NCBI GenBank assembly: GCA_046705285.1
Contig: JBJKQK010000211.1
Location: forward strand, 1 to 64,000
DNA length: 64,000 nucleotides
Direction: 5' to 3'
Source: SCRD01 sp046705285
GTDB lineage: Bacteria > Acidobacteriota > Terriglobia > UBA7540
A program made the position numbers and the translations under genes. Shown here piece by piece: positions 46,541 to 54,942 of this stretch; position 1 is the first letter of the stretch, and every line of letters begins with the position of its first letter. The notes under the pieces were generated by a model that saw nothing but the letters and a program-made list of their open reading frames with translations, did not search any database and was not told where the DNA came from.

Positions 46541-47137
46541 TCAGGCTTGCTTGGCGGATTTTGGGCTTGTGGGACGGCTGCCCGGCTTGACCGCCGGCTT
46601 GCCGGCCTTGCAGAGCGGGCAATCGTCAGGGTCGTAGGTTTCTACGTTCATGGTGACGAGGGCCGCCATGGGGTGGTCAAATTCAACTTTGCCGCCGCTG
46701 CGATCAATGAGAGCGCCTATGCCAACGACTTTGCCACCTGCATCTTCAACGCAATCGGCAGTCTCGCGCGTCGATTTGCCCGTGGTGATGACGTCCTCGA
46801 CAACCAGCACAGGCTCGCCCTGGTCCAGGCGAAAACCTCTCCGAAGGGTCATCTCGCCGTTTTGCCGTTCCGTAAACAGTGCCCTCAAGCCCAGAGCGCG
46901 CGCGACTTCATGGGCCACGATCACTCCGCCAAGAGCCGGGGCCACGACTGTCTTTGCTCCGAGCCTGCCCAGCCTGGGGCTTAGTTCAATGCACAACTGC
47001 TCTGCCACGCGTGGGTGCTGCAGCACAAGGGCGCACTGAATATACCGGTCACTGTGCCGGCCCGAAGAGAGAATGAAATGGCCTTCCAACAGGGCAGAAT
47101 GTTCGCGGAAAATATTGAGAATCTCGTCTTCAGTCAT
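46541..47137 (-). CDS. pyrE: orotate phosphoribosyltransferase
   Basis: This enzyme joins orotate and PRPP to form orotidine 5'-phosphate. The 198-residue protein has the start GHFILSSGRHSDRYIQCA, the loop region FTERQNGEMTLRRGF and the PRPP-binding motif VLVVEDVITTGKST. A C-terminal extension with CPLCKAGKP and a Lys/Pro-rich tail is seen in many members. pyrF lies eight bases upstream on the same strand, so the two are one operon. Confidence 0.96.
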   Translation of the reverse strand: MTEDEILNIFREHSALLEGHFILSSGRHSDRYIQCALVLQHPRVAEQLCIELSPRLGRLGAKTVVAPALGGVIVAHEVARALGLRALFTERQNGEMTLRRGFRLDQGEPVLVVEDVITTGKSTRETADCVEDAGGKVVGIGALIDRSGGKVEFDHPMAALVTMNVETYDPDDCPLCKAGKPAVKPGSRPTSPKSAKQA

Positions 47138-47145
47138 GAATTCAC

Positions 47146-47883
47146 CTATGCAGATTTTGAGATGTGACCGGAGGATTTCTTCATCTCCTCCAGAATTGCT
47201 TCCGCTGCCGCAGCGGGGTCCGCCGCCGCTGTGATGGGCCGGCCGATAACCAGATAGCTTGCTCCGGCTTCGAGAGCGGATTGTGGGGTCGCGGTTCGGG
47301 ACTGATCATTTGATGCAGCGCCTGCGGGCCGAATGCCGGGCGTCACAATCACAAAATCCGGTCCGCATTCTTTTCGCAGCGCGGAAGCCTCCTTTGCGGA
47401 TGCGACGACGCCATCAAGGCCCTCCGACTGCGCCAGCCGAGCCAATCGCAACACTGCGCTCTCGGGAGGCCCTGCGATGCCGATCTCTTCCAGGTCGTTG
47501 GCTGCAAGACTGGTCAGGATAGTCACGGCCAGCACCAGAGGTCGAGGGCGTCCTCCAGATGCCCCTTCCGCAGCCCCATCAAGCGCCGCCCGCATCATTT
47601 TCCTGCCGCCCAGGGCGTGAATGTTTAGCAGGGTCACGCCCATCGCGGCCGCCGCCCGGCATGCGCCCCGCACAGTGTTGGGAATGTCAAGGAACTTGAG
47701 ATCGAGAAAGACCCTTTCGCCGGAATCGATCAGATACCGGGCCAGCATAGGGCCTTCCGCGGTGAATGCCTCCATCCCAACCTTGAACATGCCAACGCGC
47801 CCGCGCAACTTGTCCGTCATTTTCGTGGCCGCCTCGGCTGTGTTGAAATCGAGGGCAACAATCAGTTTGTCTCGTAGCTGCAC
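47146..47883 (-). CDS. pyrF: orotidine 5'-phosphate decarboxylase
   Basis: This enzyme makes UMP from orotidine 5'-phosphate. The 245-residue protein has the strand LIVALDF and the catalytic DLKFLDIPNT (Asp61, Lys63, Asp66), with phosphate-binding residues at VTPGIRPAG and LVIGRPIT. GTG 47883 follows AGGAGA by six bases, so the longer frame (to 47934) is rejected. It is the first gene of a pyrF-pyrE operon. Confidence 0.95.
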   Translation of the reverse strand: MQLRDKLIVALDFNTAEAATKMTDKLRGRVGMFKVGMEAFTAEGPMLARYLIDSGERVFLDLKFLDIPNTVRGACRAAAAMGVTLLNIHALGGRKMMRAALDGAAEGASGGRPRPLVLAVTILTSLAANDLEEIGIAGPPESAVLRLARLAQSEGLDGVVASAKEASALRKECGPDFVIVTPGIRPAGAASNDQSRTATPQSALEAGASYLVIGRPITAAADPAAAAEAILEEMKKSSGHISKSA

Positions 47884-47979
47884 TTGCGTTCTCCTGATCC
47901 CTGCCAGGCTGGTGCGGCGGAATCCTTGCACCAAAGCCGAAAGGATGACATTCGGATTGTACGGCGAAGAATGGAAAAA

Positions 47980-48583
47980 CTAAACAGAAACAGTTCTTTT
48001 TCTGGCGTGGTGTGCATACCGGCCATTCATGTGTGGAAAGTGCTCCCGGAACTCCCTGGTTTCCTGCCGCATTTCCAGCCAGTCGGGAAACAGGTCTGGA
48101 ACTTCAAGCCAGACTCTGAACCACTGTGCAATCTCTTCTTTTTCCCGGCGGTTCTCGGGGCGAAGACGAGGGTCCGCCGCCATGCGCCTCGCGCGTCTCT
48201 CGCCTCTGGCAATGATCTCGCGAGCGAGGCCGGTGCCGACTCGGTCGGAAACCTCCCGATATTTGCGGTACAACGCGTCAATCTTCTGAAGCGAAGTCAA
48301 AGCGGTGTTAAGATCACGAAACTTGAGAAGGCCCTTTGCGTGCAGTTCATAGTGGTTTTCGGTTGAGAAATGGACGACGGTATCCTCGTGTTCTGTGTAT
48401 TCCACTCGCGTTCCTGCTGCACGCAGGACACGCGCGATATACGAAAGACACGATTTGTGATGATTGTTGGAGCGACGGTGCAGTTCCGCTTCGATGGCGC
48501 GAAGCTCACGCGCACCGGCTCGCTTAAGGTTGTGCCGCTCGCAATATCCCAGGATGATTCCTTTGTCGTAATTCGTGTTTCAC
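47980..48583 (-). pseudogene. conserved protein of unknown function, frameshifted near its start
   Basis: The open part (47980-48405, 141 codons, GTG start) reads as coding, with EYTEHEDTVVHFSTENHYEL, a Lys/Arg-rich middle and IAQWFRVWLEVPDLF near the end. The same frame continues upstream without a standard start to a TGA near 48575, giving ILGYCERHNLKRAGARELRA and HHKSCLSYIARVLRAAGTRV, which looks equally protein-like. The natural start appears to be GTG 48583 in the next frame (VKHELRQR), so one extra base near 48,556 breaks the gene. I cannot name the family. It follows ruvX-mltG by about 40 bases on the same strand. A sequencing error would also explain it. Confidence 0.6.
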
Positions 48584-48623
48584 CTCCCCGGCAGGATTTA
48601 CAGGCGTTGCCTCCTTTCCTGCC

Positions 48624-49679
48624 TTACTTTTTGTACGTGTGGTGCGAAGCCCTCGCTTTGTCCGGCTCAGGGTGCCGAAGCGCGGCCAACTGCCTACGGT
48701 ATCGTGCCACGTTGCGGAGGTGTTCTGCAAGTGTTCTGGCAAACCAGTGGCCGCCTTGGTTGTTGTTCACAAAGTACAAATAGTGAGTGGAAGCAGGGTG
48801 GAGGACCGCGAAAATGGAAGCTTTCCCAGGGTTGCAGATCGGTCCGGGTGGGAGCCCGATGTGGACGTAGGTGTTATAGGGAGATTGCAGCTTCAAGTCA
48901 CTCTCAGTGATGGGTTCTGGAGGCAAATGATCCAACTCGGCAGCATAGGCTACCGTGGGATCACACTGGAGCAGCATGCGTTTCTGCAAACGCAATTCGA
49001 ACACTTGCGCGATGATGGGACGTTCAACGGGATCCGGCGTCTCTTTCTCAACGAGAGATGCAAGCGTGATGATCCTGTGCAGATTTGTCCCGGGGTGGCT
49101 GAAATCTTGCCTGAAGTCTTTGTGCATAACTTCCCGGAAACGTGCCACCATGGTCATTGCGACACGGGCCGCCGAGGGATGGTATTCAAAGCGGTAGGTA
49201 TCCGGAAAAAGGTAGCCCTCCAGCGAGGGTGCCTTCGGATCAAGATCGTGAATCAAGGAAGTTTGCTGTGTGACTCGAAGGAAGTCTCGCGGAACAATGC
49301 CCAGCCTCTTGTGCAGGATTTGAGCAATGTCAAAGCGATTCGAGCCTTCCGGTATAACGACTGTACGATAATAGACTTCTCCTCGAACGAGCTTGCGGTA
49401 AACATCAAGAGGCCGCAAAGGACGATCAAAAAGGTATTCGCCGGCCTTTATATGGCGATGCCACCGGCCGAACCCGTAAATCAACAGGAATGGCCATCGG
49501 TGGGCGAGGACGCCCTCCGCCACCAGCCGGCTTGCAACCTCCGGAGCTTCCATCCCCGGGGGAATATCGACGATGACCCGACCGGTATAGCCACGATACG
49601 GACGCAGTGCGCCAACGCCAAATGCAGCAAGCCCTGCAACGATCGCCACAATCGCCAGGACCAGCACTGTTTTCTTCAT
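48624..49679 (-). CDS. mltG: endolytic murein transglycosylase MltG
   Basis: MltG cuts nascent peptidoglycan glycan strands at the inner membrane and sets their length. The 351-residue protein has an N-terminal membrane helix (residues 4-25), a LysM-like region and the YceG catalytic domain. Catalytic Glu211 lies in ITLASLVEKET (equivalent to Glu218 of E. coli MltG), followed by LLQCDPTVAYA, QSPYNTYVHIGLPPGPICNPG and YLYFVNNNQGGHWFA. It overlaps the ruvX stop by four bases. Confidence 0.96.
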   Translation of the reverse strand: MKKTVLVLAIVAIVAGLAAFGVGALRPYRGYTGRVIVDIPPGMEAPEVASRLVAEGVLAHRWPFLLIYGFGRWHRHIKAGEYLFDRPLRPLDVYRKLVRGEVYYRTVVIPEGSNRFDIAQILHKRLGIVPRDFLRVTQQTSLIHDLDPKAPSLEGYLFPDTYRFEYHPSAARVAMTMVARFREVMHKDFRQDFSHPGTNLHRIITLASLVEKETPDPVERPIIAQVFELRLQKRMLLQCDPTVAYAAELDHLPPEPITESDLKLQSPYNTYVHIGLPPGPICNPGKASIFAVLHPASTHYLYFVNNNQGGHWFARTLAEHLRNVARYRRQLAALRHPEPDKARASHHTYKK

Positions 49680-50131
49680 ATCCTTCCTTCATTGGGGCCA
49701 GCTCGCTCAAGCTCGTTGGCGTGGCGATCGAGATAGTTCTGAAGCAACAATGATGCGGCTACGCGGTCAACCGTTTGCCGCCGCTTGTTATTGCTGAGCC
49801 CTGCAGACCGCAACATCCGATTGGCTTCCACGCTTGTCAGCCGTTCATCCCACAGTTCCACAGGGCAATCCAGACGTCCCCGCAATTTCTTCGCGAATGC
49901 CTCCACATGGCGCGACATAGAGGTTGCGGTTCCCGCATGACCGATCGGGTTGCCCACAATAACTTTCCCGACATCGTATTCTTCAGCCAAAGCGCGAATG
50001 TACTCAATGTCTCTGCGCGTGGCAGTCCGCTGGAGGGTTGAAAGTCCCTGCGCCGTGATGCCCAGTGCATCGGAAACAGCCAGACCGATGCGCCTGAGTC
50101 CAAAATCGATGGCCAAGACTCTTGCTGGCAA
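49676..50131 (-). CDS. ruvX: putative pre-16S rRNA nuclease/Holliday junction resolvase RuvX (YqgF)
   Basis: The 151-residue RNase H-like protein begins with VLAIDFGLRRIGLAVSD, where Asp9 is the first catalytic acid, and continues with KVIVGNPIGHAGT, LWDERLTS and the final VDRVAASLLLQNYL. YqgF processes the 5' end of 16S rRNA in E. coli. The start is TTG 50131, because GGAGGAGTGG lies just upstream; the longer frame adds 26 residues with no similarity. It overlaps mltG by four bases, a widespread bacterial pairing. Confidence 0.93.
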   Translation of the reverse strand: MPARVLAIDFGLRRIGLAVSDALGITAQGLSTLQRTATRRDIEYIRALAEEYDVGKVIVGNPIGHAGTATSMSRHVEAFAKKLRGRLDCPVELWDERLTSVEANRMLRSAGLSNNKRRQTVDRVAASLLLQNYLDRHANELERAGPNEGRI

Positions 50132-50353
50132 GTCTCCACTCCTCCGTACCAGGCCGGCTCTAAGTGATGAGTCAACTCCCGTCCGTCTCGTGTGCCTTCC
50201 TATTATCATACACTGCGATCTGCGCCCCTCGGCCTGAGGGCGTAATCACGGCCGCTGAGATTTGCGCGGGAGACCGACCTTCAAAGTCCTGGATGGGGCG
50301 ATGGTTTGTTGGTGTCGTTGAGAAGACACTGCCTGTTTCTCAGGGAGCAGTGC

Positions 50354-51247
50354 TTAAGACACCATCGATTTTGAGTGAGCAAAGTACTTGAATCCCTGAA
50401 AGGTTACGAACAGACTCGCTGCCAACACAAGCGCTCCAACTGCGGCATGCGTAACATTTATTACCAGGAGCCCAGGGTGTGGGCCGGAGTCGGCACGCGC
50501 GTTGAGGTCCATACTGTAGGAGATAATTCCGAGAAAAAGCTGCAATCCAACCAGCTCAGCAAGAAAGATCGCCGAAATTTTGAAGGTTCTCAGATGCGAA
50601 TACTTGGTCAATGCCATTTCCAGCACCCACAAGGCGCAGACAGTCACAGCAATTCCAAGCACCAGGTGGGGTGCGATTCCCATCTCCTTCTCACGGAAGC
50701 CTTCCCCCAAAAGTGGCTGCAGGAAGACTGCGGTGGCGGTAAAAACGAGGATCTGTCTTAGGGAAGGAGATGCAAGGTCCGGTGTTTTGGGCTCGTCCCA
50801 CCGCCAATCGGTTCGTGTAAACAGAGCCAGGCATACGGTCAAGGAGAAAAAGATCTGAATTCCAAGCAAATAGGCGAATGGCTCAGCCACCGATAATTGT
50901 GTCCGAAGCGGACCTAAAACCATGAACGCTATCGCGACCAGAACACCGACGGTCACGTTTCCCAGTATTTTTAAGTAACGGCGGTAACTGCTCTTGTTCA
51001 GCAAGAAAGCAAAGGTAACGGTTAACGCGCCCACCATGACCGCGAGTATTCGATAAATGTGAGCGTAAGTGCCCGAAAAGTCACTCGAATGCCTCCCGCT
51101 GGCTCCCAGCCCTGCCCGGTGGAACGATAAAAAAGCCGTTCCCATGCCAGAAGCCAGAAGTCCAGTCATAAACATAAGAAACGTTATAACGGCAAGGAGG
51201 CTCGCAAGCCTGTGAAGCCATGAAACTCCGTTTTCGGTCTCGTTCAT
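50354..51247 (-). CDS. CtaA/COX15-like heme A synthase family membrane protein
   Basis: The 297-residue protein has eight predicted membrane helices and four histidines placed as in CtaA heme ligands: WLHRLASLL (TM1), TYAHIYRIL (TM2), IAPHLVLGI (TM6) and VTHAAVGAL (TM8). CtaA oxidises heme O to heme A for aa3-type oxidases. No oxidase or ctaB gene is nearby, and the helix pattern is not an exact match, so a related heme-binding protein is possible. It is transcribed alone; the SDR gene that follows the same strand upstream ends about 115 bases away. Confidence 0.6.
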   Translation of the reverse strand: MNETENGVSWLHRLASLLAVITFLMFMTGLLASGMGTAFLSFHRAGLGASGRHSSDFSGTYAHIYRILAVMVGALTVTFAFLLNKSSYRRYLKILGNVTVGVLVAIAFMVLGPLRTQLSVAEPFAYLLGIQIFFSLTVCLALFTRTDWRWDEPKTPDLASPSLRQILVFTATAVFLQPLLGEGFREKEMGIAPHLVLGIAVTVCALWVLEMALTKYSHLRTFKISAIFLAELVGLQLFLGIISYSMDLNARADSGPHPGLLVINVTHAAVGALVLAASLFVTFQGFKYFAHSKSMVS

Positions 51248-51363
51248 GATTGACTGAGCCTCAATCGAACAACCTTCTTGCGCCGGACATTCAGCTTTCT
51301 GGGGCCGCTTTCATCATCATAGGTAGAGCCACTCGCCGTTGCAGGCAAGGAACAGCATCCCCG

Positions 51364-52143
51364 TCAGGGCCTGCTCATTTTACCCAGGAGCCTGACAAAT
51401 TGACCACGCGGCAAGAATCGCTGAGAAAAGATGCTGGCTTTGTTGACAAAACGCGGCACAACAAGTCCGCCACTGCGGTACAGCCGACGAAGCGCAGCAT
51501 CGACCACTTCCTCAGGCGGCTGAGGGCCTCCTGGAAACCTGTGTCGCCCGTGGCGGGCGCCGATATTTACGAAATTCGTTTTAGTACTGCCGGGACATAA
51601 AGTCACGACCACCACGTTATAGGGTTTCAATTCTTCGCGGAGCGCCATCGAGAAGCTATTCATGAAGGCCTTGGTAGCTGCATAGGATGTTGCGTAGGGG
51701 ATCGGCTGAAAGCCCGTCATCGACGAAACGTTGATGACTCCACCGTGACGTCGCTCAATCATTCCCGGCAAGACGTGAAATGTCAACTCTGTAAGGGTCT
51801 CAACCTGCAGTCGGATCATTGCTAATTGCTTGTCGAGAGGAAGTGACCAGAACTCGCCGCGGGCGCCAAAGCCGGCATTATTGATGAGGAGACCGATTCG
51901 AAACCCGTGCTCGCCGAGGGCCTGTGCGAGACGGATGCCGGCCGAGGGTTCGCTTAAATCCATGGCCAGCGCCTCGGCGAGAATGTTGTGCCTGGATCTG
52001 AGCTCAGTGGCCAAAGCTTCGAGCTTGCCATTCGAACGGGCAACCAGGACGACGTTTTCCCCGCGTGCGGCGAGCGCGCGCGCGAAACATTCCCCAATGC
52101 CGCTTGAAGCTCCGGTAATCAACGAATAGAGCGGAGAATTCAT
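51364..52143 (-). CDS. short-chain dehydrogenase/reductase
   Basis: The 259-residue protein is a classical SDR: TGASSGIG at 10-17, NNAG at 88-91, Ser141 in INVSSMTG and Tyr154/Lys158 in YATSYAATK. It is of the DltE-like subgroup that often acts on acyl or lipid ketones. It overlaps the stop of the upstream sterol-desaturase-like gene by four bases (ATGA), so the two are translationally coupled and may modify the same lipid. Confidence 0.92.
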   Translation of the reverse strand: MNSPLYSLITGASSGIGECFARALAARGENVVLVARSNGKLEALATELRSRHNILAEALAMDLSEPSAGIRLAQALGEHGFRIGLLINNAGFGARGEFWSLPLDKQLAMIRLQVETLTELTFHVLPGMIERRHGGVINVSSMTGFQPIPYATSYAATKAFMNSFSMALREELKPYNVVVVTLCPGSTKTNFVNIGARHGRHRFPGGPQPPEEVVDAALRRLYRSGGLVVPRFVNKASIFSQRFLPRGQFVRLLGKMSRP

Positions 52144-52892
52144 GCTTGAAGCCCGTTTGCGGAGCTTTGTGCTCTTGGTTGCATGAAGGCTTGAGACCGC
52201 TTGCGGTGATAAAGAGCTTCTCGCACGGATGTCGGATAGCGAGTCTTGAAGACAATATCCCAGAATCCGTTGGTGAGCCCGTAACCCTTTTCCATTCCCT
52301 TTGGGCTGTGATGGTAGAAGTGGTGCCGTTTGATGTAACGGAAATAGCGACCTCTGAAATTATAAAAATGAACCGAGTGATGGATCCACTCTTCGGCGAC
52401 ATAACTTTGCACTACGCCAGCCAGCAGAACCGGAAGCGTGTAAACGGGCGCAACAAAGCTCAACGGAGCAGCCACGAAAAATAAGGGAAGCAAGTCCCGA
52501 ATCTCTCCGTTAATGTGATGTCCGTCAAAGGGGTGCGCGTGGTGCTCCCAGTGGAGGGGGTCCAGACGTTCATGCAGAAACCTGCGGATGACTCCGTTTC
52601 CCGGAGCAAAGTGCCCGTGCAGTGCATAACGGTGGAACAGGTATTCCACTAGCGTCCATGCCGGAACTCCGGCAGCACAGAAAAGCATGGCGGCCACAGG
52701 GTGCGATGACCTCACAGCAAAGAACAATACCGTCATTGCAAAAAGCGTGTAGAAAATCGTCATCGGATACAGTCGATGTCGCGAGATACGCGCCTGCTGG
52801 CGCTTGTAAACCCCGAATGGCACGTCGAAATGCGCTAATCGATTCCGATTTTGACCAGCTTGACCCGTTCCGCCTGAAGCGTTCTTGTCCAT
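52140..52892 (-). CDS. fatty acid hydroxylase/sterol desaturase superfamily protein
   Basis: The 250-residue membrane protein has the di-iron histidine clusters of the superfamily: EYLFHRYALHGH, LHWEHHAHPF, EEWIHHSVHF and IKRHHFYHH. There are about four membrane helices. The order fits the fatty acid 2-hydroxylase/carotenoid hydroxylase-like branch, which uses O2 to hydroxylate a lipid. It is followed in a four-base overlap by an SDR gene, suggesting oxidation of a lipid hydroxyl group; the substrate is unknown. Confidence 0.88.
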   Translation of the reverse strand: MDKNASGGTGQAGQNRNRLAHFDVPFGVYKRQQARISRHRLYPMTIFYTLFAMTVLFFAVRSSHPVAAMLFCAAGVPAWTLVEYLFHRYALHGHFAPGNGVIRRFLHERLDPLHWEHHAHPFDGHHINGEIRDLLPLFFVAAPLSFVAPVYTLPVLLAGVVQSYVAEEWIHHSVHFYNFRGRYFRYIKRHHFYHHSPKGMEKGYGLTNGFWDIVFKTRYPTSVREALYHRKRSQAFMQPRAQSSANGLQA

Positions 52893-53051
52893 TCACATCC
52901 TCACAGATATCCGTTGGGGCGCCCTTACAGCTAGATGCCCCAGCGAGTGTAGCGTTACATCTCTTCCCTTATGACGTGTTTTTTCGCGCGGACGTACAAG
53001 CGGGCAACTCAGCTTGTAGCCCGTAAATTCTACTTCGACTTCGAGCCGCTA

Positions 53052-53279
53052 TCAATATGGATGCCCCGTGAGGCGATCCAGTTCGTTGTCGGTCGCGTCG
53101 AACGTGCTTTTTGCGGATTGCGCGGCGATAGGTCCGCTATGGACAGCCCCCTCGATGGAACTTTTCACTGTGGCAATCAGCCTCACTTTGGCTGAATGGA
53201 TTTTCTCCAAGACCTTGCCTGGACCTGTCCTGCAGGTTTCAGCAATATCCCTACCCGGCTTGTTCGATCTCTGGTCCAA
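53052..53279 (-). CDS. possible small protein, unknown
   Basis: A 75-codon frame from TTG 53279 reads as plausible coding (KVLEKIHSAKVRLIATVKSS, then ATDNELDRLTGHPY). It has no good ribosome binding site, and no family is recognised. It lies in a 614-base stretch without other genes between the sterol-desaturase-like gene and the thioredoxin-like gene. Confidence 0.25.
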   Translation of the reverse strand: MDQRSNKPGRDIAETCRTGPGKVLEKIHSAKVRLIATVKSSIEGAVHSGPIAAQSAKSTFDATDNELDRLTGHPY

Positions 53280-53506
53280 GCCACTGACCTTGACTTAGTG
53301 CAACGGTGCACGCAATCCGGACAGAGACAGTTGCAACCGCAATGGTGGCTGAGGAAATCAACAAGAAAGTTGGTCTGCATGGTTTTTTCCAGGGAATCCG
53401 ATACAATTAAGCTACCGCCCGAAAGGGCTCTGCCCTGAGCCAATTCTAACCCGGCGGCAGGCGCAGAGTAGCCTTAAGAGGCGGAGCAGACTTGCGGGGG
53501 CACATC

Positions 53507-54859
53507 ATGAACTCAACCGGTTGGACATCTTGGGTGCTGGTGTCGAAACAGTGCCGAGGCTCGGAAAACGATGCAGCCCATAGGATTCGCGTCGTATACA
53601 TTGCGCTTTTGTGCGGCGTCTTCGCCATCGTTGCAAGTCCGGGTGCGCTCAAGGCTCAGGGATTCAATTCTTCCGAGTTGATCGTGATACACGAGCGCGC
53701 CCCCCAATTCCCCAGCGTGATGCCCGGCCCCCTGATTGCTCCTTCACCGTCTCTTCAGCCATCTTCCATTGAAGGTGCGCCCTCGCCGCTTCGTCCGCAG
53801 CAGGGTCCCACAGGGCCATCCCCTGAAATGCAATCTGTAGAACCGAGGGTGGTCTGGATCAACTCGCAGCCCCTCTCGCTGGCTGGGCTGAGAGGCAAAG
53901 TTGTTCTGATTGATTTCTGGGAGTATACCTGCATCAACTGCATCCGCACCTTTGCCGAGAACAAACTGTGGTACAAGCGGTACCACAAGTACGGTTTTGA
54001 AATCATCGGCGTTCATTGTCCTGAGTTCGACTTCGCCTATCGTGTCAGTAACGTGAAGGAAGCGGTAAAGCGGTTTGGTCTTCCTTACCCGGTCGTCGTT
54101 GATGACCATTTCTTGATCTGGCGCGCTTATCACAATTCAACCTGGCCGAACCGCTTCCTGATCGACGCCAAAGGTTACATCCGCTATGACCGCCAGGGCG
54201 AGGGCGCTGATGACGAACTGGAACACGCCATTCAGTCCCTTCTGCAGGAGGCGCATCCGGGCCTGAAGTTTCCAGCGAGTTATACGATTCCTCCTGAAAA
54301 GAACGCTTTCGCGTCTTCCTGCGGCGTTACGACCCCCGAAATGTACGTTGGTTACTGGCACGGTCGCGGAATTCTTTCAAACAGCCAGGGCTATCACAAG
54401 GGCAAGACGATCGATTACCATCTTCCTGCGCAGATTCAGGATGGACATGCTGCCGTTTCAGGGCGCTGGGAAACCGACGATGGGCAGGATCCGGACCAGA
54501 GCAACGGGATGATTTATCGAGAAAAGAAGAAGGGCGACAGCCCATCCGGTGGTGAGTTGGAAATGCGATATCACGCGAGGCAGTTGTATTCCGTCATGAA
54601 CATCGAACATGGGCATCCTGAGCGCGTTTACATCCGCCAGGATGGAAAGTATCTCACGCCACAGAACAAAGGCGTCGACGTCCGGTTTGATTCCAAGGAT
54701 CGTTCTTACATCGAGGTGCGGCAGCCGCGGATGTATTACCTGGTGGCCAATCCGGCCTTCGGCAGCCACAAGGTGGAGTTGTTTCCCACCCGGGCAGGAC
54801 TCACGATCAATTCATTCACTTTCGGCAACAACTGCCAGACGAACTTCCCGCACCTATAG
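53507..54859 (+). CDS. secreted thioredoxin-like protein, DipZ C-terminal type
   Basis: The 450-residue protein has a membrane or signal segment (about residues 28-50), a Pro-rich stretch and a thioredoxin fold with the motif FWEYTCINCIRT (Cys142, Cys145). A second beta domain ends in GLTINSFTFGNNCQTNF. The CxNC-type motif and the second domain match the C-terminal part of DipZ proteins, which normally also carry a CcdA-like membrane half that passes electrons. That half is missing here, so reducing power must come from another protein. ATG 53507 is preceded by GGGGG at a good distance; the TTG 53492 reading adds five residues. Confidence 0.82.
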   Translation: MNSTGWTSWVLVSKQCRGSENDAAHRIRVVYIALLCGVFAIVASPGALKAQGFNSSELIVIHERAPQFPSVMPGPLIAPSPSLQPSSIEGAPSPLRPQQGPTGPSPEMQSVEPRVVWINSQPLSLAGLRGKVVLIDFWEYTCINCIRTFAENKLWYKRYHKYGFEIIGVHCPEFDFAYRVSNVKEAVKRFGLPYPVVVDDHFLIWRAYHNSTWPNRFLIDAKGYIRYDRQGEGADDELEHAIQSLLQEAHPGLKFPASYTIPPEKNAFASSCGVTTPEMYVGYWHGRGILSNSQGYHKGKTIDYHLPAQIQDGHAAVSGRWETDDGQDPDQSNGMIYREKKKGDSPSGGELEMRYHARQLYSVMNIEHGHPERVYIRQDGKYLTPQNKGVDVRFDSKDRSYIEVRQPRMYYLVANPAFGSHKVELFPTRAGLTINSFTFGNNCQTNFPHL

Positions 54860-54942
54860 CGAGCTCCCCCGGGCTTGTGTTGAGGTTTTCAGGAAAGGGA
54901 AAACACCTCAGGCCGATCCGTGCCCGCGCTTACAGCTGGTTT

